Source of the DNA: Enhydrobacter sp.
Lineage (GTDB): Bacteria > Pseudomonadota > Alphaproteobacteria > Reyranellales > Reyranellaceae
Length of the DNA: 64,000 bases
Direction: 5' to 3'
Assembly: GCA_026126105.1 (NCBI GenBank)
Contig: JAHCJV010000002.1
Coordinates: forward strand, 124,001 to 188,000
Shown here in pieces: positions 1-8,933 of the stretch (its first letter is position 1; each line of letters starts with the position of its first letter). Under the pieces are notes generated by a model, which searched no databases, was not told where the DNA came from, and was given only the letters and a program-made list of their open reading frames with translations. Position numbers and translations under genes: made by a program.

Positions 1-2
1 TG

Positions 3-653
3 CGCCCGCCAGCCGGGATGTCCTTCCTCGTCAATCGCTCGCGCCTCGGCACGTTTCACCATGCTTACCTCGAGGCCCTGGCCGTAGGCTTTACGCGCCT
101 GGTGCCGGTCGAAGGACCGCTGCGCGTGAAGGGCCTGGTAGTGGCCTACCAATCTTTTGTTCTCGACCACGGCGTTGGGGATCACTTCTTCACGCTAGCA
201 GCGAAAATCGCCGATCACTTCGGCGACCCGCCAGCTTCCTGCGCACGCCTGTATGTTTCCCGACGCCATGCTGGCAAACGCCGGCTCGTCAACGAGCTTG
301 CAGTCGAAACCCTGTTCGAGCGCCACGGCTTCCGTGTGGTCTACCCGGAGCAGCTGCCGGTTTCGGAGCAGTGCCGGCTATTCGCGGGCGCGAAGTGGGT
401 CGCCGGTCCCGTTGGGAGTGGCTTGTACGGCGCGATGTTCTGTCGACCCGACACGAGGCGTATCATCCTGGCGCCCTCTCACTTCTTCACGGTGAACGAT
501 CTGCTGCTGAGCCGAATGCATGCGCCGATGTACCTGTTCGGCAACAGCCGGAACGCGGATCGAAAGGAGGCGATGAGCGATGATTGGGAGATCGACGAAG
601 CCAGTGTCGCGCGCAACCTCGGCTCACTGTTCAGGGGGAACACGAGCGCCTGA
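3..653 (+). CDS. GT61-family glycosyltransferase, C-terminal part (5' end outside window)
   Basis: The C-terminal half of a DUF563/GT61 glycosyltransferase, the family that adds sugars during capsule, LPS or glycan synthesis. The reading frame is open to the left edge, so the ATG at 18 is probably internal and the gene starts outside the window. Seen: the family core RLYVSRRHAGKRRLVNE, then a VVYPEQLPVSEQ segment, then GPVGSGLYGAMFCRP, which matches the family's conserved 'phG-a-gl-N-lF' strand. It is followed 42 bp later by a sulfotransferase in the same direction, which suggests a polysaccharide-decoration cluster. The sugar donor and acceptor cannot be told from this fragment. Confidence 0.75.
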   Translation, partial: RPPAGMSFLVNRSRLGTFHHAYLEALAVGFTRLVPVEGPLRVKGLVVAYQSFVLDHGVGDHFFTLAAKIADHFGDPPASCARLYVSRRHAGKRRLVNELAVETLFERHGFRVVYPEQLPVSEQCRLFAGAKWVAGPVGSGLYGAMFCRPDTRRIILAPSHFFTVNDLLLSRMHAPMYLFGNSRNADRKEAMSDDWEIDEASVARNLGSLFRGNTSA

Positions 654-695
654 GGCTGGTGGCCGGTCGAGCCTCGGCGTCGCGCCGATTAGATC

Positions 696-1550
696 ATGAC
701 CCGTCCCATGGCAGAGACACTGTGGCGCTGGCTTGGGAGACCTTTCGCCAGCCGGATGGCCGCCACGCCAGCCATCTCGCCAGCCCTGGGCGGGGCCGCG
801 ATCCGCTGTCGCGAAGCCGCACGAAAGTCGCCCAAGCGCTTCGTCGTGCTCGCCATGCAGCGTACCGGCTCCACCATGGTCGTCTCCGCGCTCAACAGCC
901 ACCCCGCGATCTACTGCCACCGAGAACTGTTCCGCAACGACCTTGGTGCGACGGCCGGGTTGCACGGCCTCGATCCGCGGTTCCATGAGCCAGCCTTCCG
1001 GAACGCGCACCCGCAGGAGTATCTCGAGGCGATCTACGGCATGGACTACGCCGCGGACTTCGTGGGATTCAAGCTTCTGCTCTCGCAGCACCGGCCAATT
1101 CGCGACCGGCTGATCGAGGATTGCCGTTATAGCAAAGTCCTCCTCCGGCGCGACAATCTGCTGGCGCGCTACGCGTCGGAGAGCCTCCTGAGCGCCGCGC
1201 GCAGCGGTACCATGCGGGAGGACGGCAAGATCGAGTTCGTCGAACGCGATTTTCGGAGGTATTGCCGCCGTTATCGTCGGCTGTACGACGAGACGCGGCG
1301 CCGGCTGATGGAAACCGGGCAGCCCAGTCTCGAGGTCTCCTACATCGAGGCCCTCACGCCGCCTGGTCTTCGCCGAATCGCCGCTGCCATCGGCGCCGAT
1401 GCGTCGGTCGAACTCAGTGCCAAAACTACCAAACGTGGGTCACCGCACATCGTCAGTCGTTTCTCCAATTCCGACCAGGTCGAGGATTACCTGACACGGC
1501 ACCATCTCGAGCACTGGCGTTCCGAAGAGTCGGCCCAAATACCGGCGTGA
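696..1550 (+). CDS. sulfotransferase family protein (Stf0-like)
   Basis: A 284-residue protein expected to move a sulfuryl group from PAPS to a carbohydrate or lipid. Seen: the 5'-phosphosulfate-binding loop LAMQRTGSTMVVSALNSHP at about residues 52-70, followed by YCHRELF. A later LLRRDNLLARYASESL segment resembles the 3'-phosphate-binding RR-N-L motif of Stf0-type enzymes. An alternative start at 711 (MAETLW) would shorten it by five residues. It lies just after the GT61 gene in the same direction, so modification of a surface glycan is a reasonable inference. The acceptor is unknown. Confidence 0.8.
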   Translation: MTRPMAETLWRWLGRPFASRMAATPAISPALGGAAIRCREAARKSPKRFVVLAMQRTGSTMVVSALNSHPAIYCHRELFRNDLGATAGLHGLDPRFHEPAFRNAHPQEYLEAIYGMDYAADFVGFKLLLSQHRPIRDRLIEDCRYSKVLLRRDNLLARYASESLLSAARSGTMREDGKIEFVERDFRRYCRRYRRLYDETRRRLMETGQPSLEVSYIEALTPPGLRRIAAAIGADASVELSAKTTKRGSPHIVSRFSNSDQVEDYLTRHHLEHWRSEESAQIPA

Positions 1551-1643
1551 GAAAAGTCACTTCATGGGAGTCGGAGATTACGACCTGACCGGAGGGCCAT
1601 CCACCTGCCAGGTGTGCTTGCGACACGGACCCGTGCAGTCAAG

Positions 1644-1672
1644 TTGACACCCCCTGCCCCCGGTCCGATAGT
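1644..1672 (+). promoter_or_regulatory. sigma-70 type promoter for argD-argF-hslO
   Basis: TTGACA at 1644-1649 and GATAGT at 1667-1672 are separated by exactly 17 bp. The -35 box is a perfect consensus and the -10 box matches 4 of 6. Transcription would start near 1679, giving a leader of about 75 nt before argD. No other box of this quality was seen in this 203-bp gap. Confidence 0.6.
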
Positions 1673-1691
1673 GCCGGGCCCTCGCCAAACG

Positions 1692-1739
1692 CCGGTACTT
1701 CCGTCCCGGAAGCGCCGGTCGCGGCGGGGTTTTCCTTTT
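1692..1739 (+). promoter_or_regulatory. leader hairpin with T-rich tail upstream of argD (possible attenuator)
   Basis: CCGG (1692-1695) and CTTCCG (1698-1703) pair with CGGAAG (1707-1712) and CCGG (1715-1718), leaving a 3-nt loop. A GC-rich stretch then ends in GGGGTTTTCCTTTT (1726-1739), directly before the argD Shine-Dalgarno GGAGGAGG. The hairpin lies downstream of the predicted promoter, so it is inside the transcript. It may be an attenuator, or the terminator of the upstream unit. The T-tract is interrupted, so strength is uncertain. Confidence 0.4.
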
Positions 1740-1753
1740 GGAGGAGGACTATC

Positions 1754-2962
1754 GTGATTACGGCTGTGATGCCGACGTACGGTCGCAAGGACGTCGTGTT
1801 CGAACGCGGAGAGGGCAACTATCTCTACGCGACGGACGGCCGACGTTACTTGGACTTTACCTCCGGCATCGCCGTGAACGCGCTGGGCCACTGCCATCCC
1901 ACGCTGGTCAAGGCGCTGACCGAGCAGGGTCAGAAGCTGTGGCACACCTCCAACCTGTTCCGGATCGGCAACGGCGAGAAGCTGGCCAAGCGGCTGACAG
2001 AGGTGTCGTTCGCCGACACGATGTTCTTCTGCAACTCGGGGGCGGAAGCGATCGAGGGCGGCATCAAGCTGATCCGCAAGTACCAGTACATGAACGGCAA
2101 GCCCGGCCGTTACAAGATCATCGCCTTCCAGGCGGCGTTCCACGGCCGGCTGCTGAACGCTCTCGCCGCGACGGGCAACGAGAAGTACCTCGAAGGCTTC
2201 GGTCCGCCCGCGCCCGGCTACAAGCACGCGCCGCTCAACAACACCAACGTCGTGCGCGACTTGATCGACGACGAGACCGCCGGCATCCTGGTCGAGCCGA
2301 TCCAGGGCGAAGGCGGCATCCGAGCCACGACCACGCAGTTCCTCAAGGACCTGCGCGCGATCTGCGACGAGTTCGGCCTGCTGCTGTTCTACGACGAGAT
2401 CCATACGGGTTTCGGCCGGACCGGCAAGATGTGGGGCTACGACTGGTCCGGCGTGAAGCCCGACGTCGCGGCGATCGCCAAGGGCATGGGCGGCGGCTTC
2501 CCGATCGGCGCCTTCATGGCGACCGAGAAGGCGGCGGTCGGCATGGTGCCGGGCACGCACGGCTCGACTTATGGCGGCAATCCGCTGGCCACCGGCGTCG
2601 CCAACGCGGTGCTCGACGAGCTGCTGAAGCCTGGCTTCATCGACGGCGTGCGCGAGCGCGGCGAGTACCTGAAGGGCCAGCTCGAGGGACTCGTGAAGAA
2701 GCACCCGACGGTCTATGTCGAGCAGCGCGGCATGGGCTTCCTGCAGGGCCTGCAGTGCACCCCGGCGGTGCCCGCGGGCGACATGGTGAACCGTCTGCAG
2801 TCGCTCGGCATGCTGGTGCCACCGGCCGGCGAGAACGTTATCCGCGTTTTTCCGGCGCTGATCGCCGACAAGGCGGCGCTCGACGAGGGCATCGATCTCC
2901 TGAGCCAGGCTGCGCAGTCGTTCGAGGCGGACGCCCAAGGTGCAAACAAGGCCGCCGAGTAG
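1754..2962 (+). CDS. argD: acetylornithine/succinyldiaminopimelate aminotransferase
   Basis: A PLP-dependent class III aminotransferase of 402 residues, full length for ArgD. It transaminates N-acetylglutamate semialdehyde to N-acetylornithine and often also serves the lysine pathway. Seen: NSGAEAIEGGIKL near residue 95, the cofactor-contacting DEIHTGFGRTGKMW near 214, and the Schiff-base lysine in AKGMGGGFPIGAF near 242. The GTG at 1754 is chosen because GGAGGAGG sits 7 nt upstream; ATG at 1769 is an alternative. argF follows 6 bp later and hslO overlaps argF, so the three form one operon. Its promoter and hairpin lie at 1644-1739. Confidence 0.95.
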   Translation: MITAVMPTYGRKDVVFERGEGNYLYATDGRRYLDFTSGIAVNALGHCHPTLVKALTEQGQKLWHTSNLFRIGNGEKLAKRLTEVSFADTMFFCNSGAEAIEGGIKLIRKYQYMNGKPGRYKIIAFQAAFHGRLLNALAATGNEKYLEGFGPPAPGYKHAPLNNTNVVRDLIDDETAGILVEPIQGEGGIRATTTQFLKDLRAICDEFGLLLFYDEIHTGFGRTGKMWGYDWSGVKPDVAAIAKGMGGGFPIGAFMATEKAAVGMVPGTHGSTYGGNPLATGVANAVLDELLKPGFIDGVRERGEYLKGQLEGLVKKHPTVYVEQRGMGFLQGLQCTPAVPAGDMVNRLQSLGMLVPPAGENVIRVFPALIADKAALDEGIDLLSQAAQSFEADAQGANKAAE

Positions 2963-2968
2963 GCAGCC

Positions 2969-3895
2969 GTGGCGACACCCAAGCATTTCCTCGACCTCGA
3001 CCAGGTCGATCCCAAGACGCTTCGCCAGATCCTCGATCACGGCAAGGCGATGAAAAAGGCGCGAGCCAACGGCGGTCACGACAAGCCGTTGGGCGGCAAG
3101 ACGCTCGCCATGATCTTCGAGAAGCCCTCGACCCGCACCCGCGTGTCGTTCGAGGTCGGCATGCGCGAGCTCGGCGGCCAGACCATCATGCTGGGCCGCA
3201 GCGACACCCAGCTCGGGCGCGGCGAGACGATCGCCGATACCGCCCGCGTGCTGTCGCGCTACGTCGACATCATCATGATGCGCACGACGGTCGAGGAGAA
3301 GCTCCTCGAAATGGCGAAGCACGCCACGGTGCCGGTGATCAACGGGCTCACCGACAAGACCCATCCCTGCCAGCTGATGGCAGATGTCATGACCTACGAG
3401 GAGCATCGCGGCTCCATCCGGGGCAAGTCGGTGGCCTGGTCGGGCGACGGCAACAACATGGCGACCTCGTGGATCCATGCCGCCGTGCAGTTCGACTTCG
3501 AATTGCGCGTTGCCTGCCCGCCTGAGCTCGTGCCCCCGCAGGACGTCGTGCAATGGGCCGAGCGGTCCAACGGCCGCATCACCATCGGCCACGATCCGGA
3601 GGCGATCGTGCGCGATGCCGATTGCGTCGTCACCGACACCTGGGTGTCGATGGGCGACGAGGATCCGCAAAGTGCCGGCGCCACCCGCCGGCACAATCTC
3701 CTGCGCGGCTACCAGGTCGACAAGCGCCTGATGGCGGCGGCAAAGCCGGACGCCATCTTCATGCACTGCCTGCCTGCCCATCGCGGCGAGGAGGTCACCG
3801 CCGAGGTGATCGACGGGCCGCAGTCCGTCGTCTTCGACGAAGCCGAAAACCGCCTGCACGCGCAGAAGAGCATCCTGGCCTGGTGCCTATCGTGA
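2969..3895 (+). CDS. argF: ornithine carbamoyltransferase
   Basis: A 308-residue anabolic ornithine transcarbamylase that makes citrulline from ornithine and carbamoyl phosphate. Seen: the carbamoyl-phosphate motif STRT near residue 52 ([12 protein letters not shown]), HPCQ near 131, the ornithine-side DGNNMATSW near 157, and the catalytic HCLP near 266. It starts at GTG 2969, 6 bp after argD, and its stop overlaps the hslO start in a GTGA. The two adjacent arginine steps are therefore co-transcribed. No frameshift or missing active-site residue was seen. Confidence 0.96.
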   Translation: MATPKHFLDLDQVDPKTLRQILDHGKAMKKARANGGHDKPLGGKTLAMIFEKPSTRTRVSFEVGMRELGGQTIMLGRSDTQLGRGETIADTARVLSRYVDIIMMRTTVEEKLLEMAKHATVPVINGLTDKTHPCQLMADVMTYEEHRGSIRGKSVAWSGDGNNMATSWIHAAVQFDFELRVACPPELVPPQDVVQWAERSNGRITIGHDPEAIVRDADCVVTDTWVSMGDEDPQSAGATRRHNLLRGYQVDKRLMAAAKPDAIFMHCLPAHRGEEVTAEVIDGPQSVVFDEAENRLHAQKSILAWCLS

Positions 3896-4854
3896 CGCCG
3901 CCGTCGGAAGGCCAGGCCGCTTCCGACGACCACGTCCTTCCCTTCCAGCTCGACGCGCTGGGCGTCCGCGGACGCCTGGTTCGGCTCGGCCCCGCGCTCG
4001 ACGCCATCATCGAGCGCCACGGCTATCCGCTCGCCGTGGCCCGGCCGCTCGCGGAAGCGATGGTGCTGTGCGCCTGCCTCGCCACGTCGCTCAAGTACGA
4101 TGGGATCTTCACCCTGCAGATCACGGGGGACGGGCCGATCCGCCTGCTGGTCACCGACCTCACGACCGACGGCGCTCTGCGCGGCTACGCCCTGTTCGAT
4201 TCTTGGAAGCTCGCGATCGCGCTCGGCGCCGGCAGGACCGAGGCACCCGACGGCTACGTGCCCAAGCTGTTCGGCCAGGGTCGCCTCACCTTCACCGTCG
4301 ACCAGGGCCAGCACACCGAGCGCTACCAGGGCGTCGTGCCGCTCGAAGGCGCGACTCTGGCCGACTGCGCCCATACTTACTTCCGCCAGTCCGAGCAGCT
4401 TCCGACCGGCATCAAGATCGTGGCCAGGCGCAGCGTCGCAGACGGCGCCCCCCATTGGCGCGGCGCGGCCCTGATGGTGCAGCAGATGCCCGAGTTCGAC
4501 GCCGGCCGCGTGGATATCGACCAGGAGCAGCGCGAGGACGATTGGCGCAAGGCGGTGATCCTGATGGCTTCGGCGACAGAGGCCGAGATGCTGGATCCCG
4601 ACCTTTCGGGCTCGACGCTGCTCTACCGGCTGTTCCATCTCGAACGGCCGCGCCAATTCGAACGGCGGCCGTTCGCGGCGCGCTGCCGCTGCAGCCGGGA
4701 ACGGATCGACCGCGTCCTGCGCTCGATCAAGCGCGAGGAGCTCGACGACCTGCGCGACGCGAGTGGCCACGTTTCCGTGAAGTGCGAGTTCTGCTCGACC
4801 GAATACACCTACGACGACAGCGACCTCGACAAAATCTACGTCCCGGAAGGCTGA
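3892..4854 (+). CDS. hslO: redox-regulated chaperone Hsp33
   Basis: A 320-residue Hsp33, a cytoplasmic holdase switched on when oxidants remove zinc from a C-terminal cysteine cluster. Seen: the N-terminal chaperone domain, with [22 protein letters not shown] (split here as TGDGPIRLL and [13 protein letters not shown]), the substrate-binding middle region LPTGIKI, and the zinc-binding CRC at residues 265/267 with CEFC at 298/301. The GTG at 3892 is chosen because it overlaps the argF stop in GTGA and leaves a short lead before the conserved domain. The linkage argD-argF-hslO is common in alphaproteobacteria. All four zinc-ligand cysteines are present. Confidence 0.95.
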   Translation: MTPPSEGQAASDDHVLPFQLDALGVRGRLVRLGPALDAIIERHGYPLAVARPLAEAMVLCACLATSLKYDGIFTLQITGDGPIRLLVTDLTTDGALRGYALFDSWKLAIALGAGRTEAPDGYVPKLFGQGRLTFTVDQGQHTERYQGVVPLEGATLADCAHTYFRQSEQLPTGIKIVARRSVADGAPHWRGAALMVQQMPEFDAGRVDIDQEQREDDWRKAVILMASATEAEMLDPDLSGSTLLYRLFHLERPRQFERRPFAARCRCSRERIDRVLRSIKREELDDLRDASGHVSVKCEFCSTEYTYDDSDLDKIYVPEG

Positions 4855-5031
4855 GGTCCTCAAGAGCCTGTGCGGATCGCCGGATCGTCCAAAAGGATGC
4901 TTCACCGCCCATCACATTTTTCCCGGACCATGCTTTTTTGCTCTCACTGGACGTAAATTCCTGCCAAGCTACACCCGTGGGAAAGGCTGAGCGAGCGGCT
5001 GGGTGGTCGGCGCGCTCGCAGGGAGGGCACT

Positions 5032-7680
5032 ATGGCGGTCATCAATGGCACGTCTGGCAACAACACCCTGACGGGTACGAACTTTGCCGACACAATCAAC
5101 GGCTTGGAAGGCAACGATACGATCGACGCGCGCGCACGCTCGCAGGAATCGTCGTCCGCAGCGCGCGACACTGTAGATGGCGGTGACGGCATCGACACGC
5201 TCGTGGTGGATGCGTCGACCGAAACCGATGGCGTCACTCTGGCCACGGGCCTGACGCCGCGCTTCGTCGTCACCTCTGCGACGAACAAATACTTCATCGA
5301 AGCCTACAACATGGAGCTGGTGAAGTTCACCGGCGGCTCCGGCAACGACTTCATCGATACCGGCGATGGCGGGGGCACCGTTCAGGGCAACGGCGGCATC
5401 GACACCTGGCAGGCCGACCTCAGCGCTCTCACGGTGAACGTCAACTTCACCCTTGGAGCGACGACGAGCATATCTGCTGCAGGGCTCACGTCGATCCTGG
5501 GCATCGAGGCCATCCGTCTGACGACCGGCCTCGGCAACGACAAGATCACCGGTGGCGCGCGGGCCGATTTCATCTCGACCGGCGACGGAGACGATCAACT
5601 CGATGCCAAGACCCGCCCGCTGATCGCCGGTCAGATCGACGTACTCGATGGCGGAGCCGGAACGGACACGCTGATCGTCGATGCATCGGCCGAGACGACA
5701 GGCGTGACCCTCTCGGCCGGCTTCAACCCCAGCTATGCGGTCAATTCCGTCTCGGGCAACTTCCTCCTCGAGGCCTACCGGATCGAAAAGGTCAAGTTCA
5801 CCGGCGGGTCGGGCAACGATTCGATCAACACCGGATCGGGCGCTCTGACCGTCAATGGCGGCGGCGGCATCGACCTCTGGCGGGCCGACTACAGCGAGGC
5901 CACCAGCAACCTGACCTTCGTCGTCGGGACGACCACGTCACTGAGCGCGGTCGGGTTGTCGTCGATCCTGAACGTCGAACAGATCAACCTCACCACCGGC
6001 CTCGGCGACGACAAGATCACCGGTGGCGCGCGGGCCGATTTCATCTCGACCGGCGACGGAGACGATCAGCTCGATGCCAAGACCCGCCCGCTGATCGACG
6101 GCCAGATCGATGTACTCGATGGCGGTGCCGGAACGGACACGCTGATCGTCGATGCATCGGCCGAGACGACAGGCGTGTCCCTCGCCGCCGGCTTCAACCC
6201 CAGCTACTCGGTCAGTTCCGTCTCGGGCAACTTCCTCCTCGAGGCCTACCGGATCGAAAAGGTCAAGTTCACCGGCGGGTCGGGCAACGATTCGATCAAC
6301 ACTGGGTCGGGCGGCATCGTCGTAGATGGCGGTGCCGGCACCGACTTCTGGCAGGCCGACCTGAGCAGCGTTAGAAAGAACATCACGTTCATGCTCGGCA
6401 CGACGACCGCGATTGCACCTGCCGGGCTGACCTCGATCATGGGCATCGAGCAGATCAATCTGAAACTGGGAAGCGGCGCGGACACCATCACGGGCGGGGC
6501 GCTCGCCGATACCATCTCGGGCGGCGCCGGCAACGATACGATCGATATGAAGACCACGTCCGGCGGCGGGGTCGACATTGCTGACGGCGGGGCCGGCGTG
6601 GACACCCTGATCGTCGACGCCTCGGCGGAAACCCAAGCGGTGACACTCGGCAGCGGCCTGTCGCCGAGCTACTCGGTCGACTCGGTTTCCGGAAACTTCG
6701 ACATCGACGCCTATGGCATCGAGAAGATCAGGTTTACCGGCGGGGCCGGCAACGATTCGATCAACACCGGGGCCGGCGGCGTCACCGTCGATGGCGGGGC
6801 CGGCATCGACACCTGGATCGCCAACCTCAGCCAAGTGTCGGCGAGCATAACCTTCACGCTCGGATCCACCACTTCGATCGCCGCCGCCGGCCTGACCTCA
6901 ATCTTGCGGCTCGAGCGCCTGAACCTCACGTCCGGAAGTGGCAACGACACCATCACCGGCGGCGCGCTCGACGATGTCATCTTGGGCGGCGCCGGCAACG
7001 ACACGATCGATGCCAAGACCCGAACCGCTGGAGTAGATATCGTCGATGGCGGCCTCGGCATCGACACTCTTATCGTCGATGCGTCCGCCGAAACGCAGAG
7101 CGTCAACATGTTCTCCGGCCTCAGCCCGGTGCTCGCCGTGGATTCGGTTTCCGGCCGGTTCGACCTGGACGCCTACGGCGTGGAGCGGGCGGTCTTCACG
7201 GGCGGCCGCGGAAATGACACGGCGGTCGGGCTGGACCGGGACGACACGCTGGCCGGCGGCCGCGGAGATGACATGCTGTCTGGCGGCGACGGCGACGACA
7301 CGCTGGATGGCGGGCTGCAGGACGACCTGTTGCGCGGCGGCCGCGGCGCCGACGTGCTGACGGGCGGAGACGGAAAGGACGTCTTCGACTACGACCTGAT
7401 CACCGACTCGAACGCCGTCAACGGCAAGATCGACTCTATCGGCGACTTCGTCGCCGGCTTCGACAAGATTGACCTTGCGGACATTGATGCCAACGGCCGC
7501 GCCGTCGATGGCAACCAGGCTTTCGCCTTTATCGGAGCCGCCGCCTTCACCAATGTGCGGGGCCAGCTCCGCTCCGCCGGAGGCCTGATCGAGGCCGACT
7601 TCAACGGCGATGGCACCGCCGATTTTCGTATCACTCTTGCCAATGGAGCAACGGCAGGCGCCGGAGACTTCATCCTGTAG
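5032..7680 (+). CDS. large RTX-type calcium-binding secreted protein with tandem modules
   Basis: An 882-residue acidic, Gly/Asp-rich protein without an N-terminal signal peptide. It begins with RTX-like nonapeptides (GNDTIDAR). It then has at least four tandem modules with anchor motif DTLxVDASxET at 5206, 5677, 6148, 6613 and 7075, which gives spacings of 157, 157, 155 and 154 residues. Each module carries GGSGNDSINTG and ITGG-type RTX turns around a non-RTX beta segment. The C-terminus has tight RTX repeats (GGRGDDMLSGGDGDDTLDGG) and a serralysin-like tail with FNGDGTADFRI and a DFIL end, as in type I secretion substrates. No ABC/HlyD exporter or enzyme domain is visible, so adhesin or surface-layer roles are only guesses. 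SD GGGAGGG precedes the ATG. Confidence 0.85.
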   Translation: MAVINGTSGNNTLTGTNFADTINGLEGNDTIDARARSQESSSAARDTVDGGDGIDTLVVDASTETDGVTLATGLTPRFVVTSATNKYFIEAYNMELVKFTGGSGNDFIDTGDGGGTVQGNGGIDTWQADLSALTVNVNFTLGATTSISAAGLTSILGIEAIRLTTGLGNDKITGGARADFISTGDGDDQLDAKTRPLIAGQIDVLDGGAGTDTLIVDASAETTGVTLSAGFNPSYAVNSVSGNFLLEAYRIEKVKFTGGSGNDSINTGSGALTVNGGGGIDLWRADYSEATSNLTFVVGTTTSLSAVGLSSILNVEQINLTTGLGDDKITGGARADFISTGDGDDQLDAKTRPLIDGQIDVLDGGAGTDTLIVDASAETTGVSLAAGFNPSYSVSSVSGNFLLEAYRIEKVKFTGGSGNDSINTGSGGIVVDGGAGTDFWQADLSSVRKNITFMLGTTTAIAPAGLTSIMGIEQINLKLGSGADTITGGALADTISGGAGNDTIDMKTTSGGGVDIADGGAGVDTLIVDASAETQAVTLGSGLSPSYSVDSVSGNFDIDAYGIEKIRFTGGAGNDSINTGAGGVTVDGGAGIDTWIANLSQVSASITFTLGSTTSIAAAGLTSILRLERLNLTSGSGNDTITGGALDDVILGGAGNDTIDAKTRTAGVDIVDGGLGIDTLIVDASAETQSVNMFSGLSPVLAVDSVSGRFDLDAYGVERAVFTGGRGNDTAVGLDRDDTLAGGRGDDMLSGGDGDDTLDGGLQDDLLRGGRGADVLTGGDGKDVFDYDLITDSNAVNGKIDSIGDFVAGFDKIDLADIDANGRAVDGNQAFAFIGAAAFTNVRGQLRSAGGLIEADFNGDGTADFRITLANGATAGAGDFIL
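5524..6311 (+). repeat. near-identical intragenic duplication (about 317 bp, offset 471 bp)
   Basis: Positions 5524-5840 and 5995-6311 align without gaps at an offset of 471 bp. I counted about 14 differences, so identity is roughly 95-96 percent, far above that of the other modules. The two copies cover the end of one RTX module and the start of the next. This points to recent unequal crossover or gene conversion within the gene. Confidence 0.85.
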
Positions 7681-7728
7681 GATCTGGGCATCGGGCCGGA
7701 GTGCGATCTTCCTGGCTCGGTGCGCAAT

Positions 7729-7750
7729 ACTCTATATGCACTCTATATGC
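7729..7750. repeat. tandem 11-bp repeat ACTCTATATGC x2
   Basis: ACTCTATATGC occurs at 7729-7739 and again at 7740-7750, in the 62-bp gap between the convergent RTX gene and the enolase-superfamily gene. It overlaps the TAG stop of the latter and is followed by the palindrome CCGCCGCTCGCGGCGG. Neither strand shows a hairpin with a clear T-run. No function is assigned. Confidence 0.7.
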
Positions 7751-8933
7751 CGCCGCTCGCGGCGGTCGGCGGGCGTGCCCGCACTGCGGCTTCATTGACC
7801 TCGACGCCCCAGCCTGGCCCGGTCGGCAGGACGTAGTCGCCGTTCTCAAACACGGGCGACAGGGTGAAGAACTCGTCGCGCCATTTCACGCTGTCGATGT
7901 CGATCTCCATGATGCGGAAGTTCGGCACGGCGGCGCAGAAGTGTGCGCTGATGGCCGACGCGAGATGGCCGTAGAAATTGTGGGGCGCCACGTTCACTTC
8001 GTAGACCTCGGCCATCGCCGCAATCTTCAGCGACTCGTAGAAGCCGTTCCAGACCACGTCGACGATCGCGGTGTCGAAGGCATAGGCTTCGAGATAGGGG
8101 CGGAAGTCGCGACGCTCCAGCAGCGTCTCGCCCGAGGCGATCGGACAGGGCGACTCTCGCCGGATCAAGGCGATCGACTTTGGATCGTGCGCATCGAGCT
8201 CGAGCCAGGTGAGCCCGGTCGGTCCGACCGCCTCGGCGATGCGCCGGAACCCCTCGGTTCGGAAATGAAAGTTCGTGTCGAGCATGATGCCGACGTCGGG
8301 GCCGCAGCCCTTGCGGAAGGCTTCGACCGTCTTTGCCGCGCTGCGCGCGATGAAGGCGTCCCAGTTGCGCTCGGGAAAGCCGCGACCGACGACGAAGCCC
8401 GGCCGGTAGGCCTGGATGAGCCCGTCGATCTCGATCGCGATATTGGTCTTCAGCGCAGCGAAGCCCTTGGCCTTCACCTCGGCGCCGACCCTGGTCATGT
8501 CGTCGTAGGTGCGCACGACGGGCTCGCCGACCAGCTCCGCGTTGCGCATGCGGTAGGAGCCGCAATGCGACCAGTAGACGGGGATGCGATCGCGCAGCTT
8601 GCCGCCGAACAGCTGGTAGACCGGCACGCCGAGCGCCTTGCCCTTGATGTCGAGCAGCGCGTTCTCGATCGCCGCGATCGCCTGCCGCACCACGCCGCCG
8701 CGGGACTGGGTCGAGCGGGTGGCCAGCACGGCGTTGATCAGCTCCAGCGCCATCGGGTCCCGGCCGATCACGTGCGGCATCAGCGCGTCGATCACCCCCG
8801 AGAGCCCGGGACTGCCGAAGCTTTCGTTGTACTCGGACCAGCCGACGATCCCCGAGTCGGTGACCAGCTTCAGGAACGAGAAGGTCCGCCAGCCGGCATC
8901 GCACTTGAACGTCTCGTAGGTCTTGATCTTCAC
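7743..8933 (-). CDS. mandelate racemase/muconate lactonizing enzyme family protein
   Basis: A 396-residue enolase-superfamily enzyme. Such enzymes abstract an alpha-proton from a carboxylate substrate held by Mg2+. Seen: metal ligands D219 (MLDTNFHF), E245 (LELDAHD) and E269 (SGETL), the general-base candidate H318 (APHNFYGHL), and a lysine in AALKTNIAI. Positions follow mandelate racemase order, so it is probably an acid-sugar dehydratase or racemase; the substrate is unknown. The GTG at 8933 is chosen because it overlaps the stop of the upstream deacylase gene as GTGA, and the protein then begins VKIKTYETF as usual for the family. GTG 8945 is possible. Confidence 0.85.
   Translation of the reverse strand: MKIKTYETFKCDAGWRTFSFLKLVTDSGIVGWSEYNESFGSPGLSGVIDALMPHVIGRDPMALELINAVLATRSTQSRGGVVRQAIAAIENALLDIKGKALGVPVYQLFGGKLRDRIPVYWSHCGSYRMRNAELVGEPVVRTYDDMTRVGAEVKAKGFAALKTNIAIEIDGLIQAYRPGFVVGRGFPERNWDAFIARSAAKTVEAFRKGCGPDVGIMLDTNFHFRTEGFRRIAEAVGPTGLTWLELDAHDPKSIALIRRESPCPIASGETLLERRDFRPYLEAYAFDTAIVDVVWNGFYESLKIAAMAEVYEVNVAPHNFYGHLASAISAHFCAAVPNFRIMEIDIDSVKWRDEFFTLSPVFENGDYVLPTGPGWGVEVNEAAVRARPPTAASGGI

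Noticed and set aside
1562..3859. 765-codon open frame on the minus strand opposite argD and argF
   Set aside because: It is the mirror of two clearly coding plus-strand genes in high-GC DNA. Its product is Arg/His/Leu-rich with no domain.
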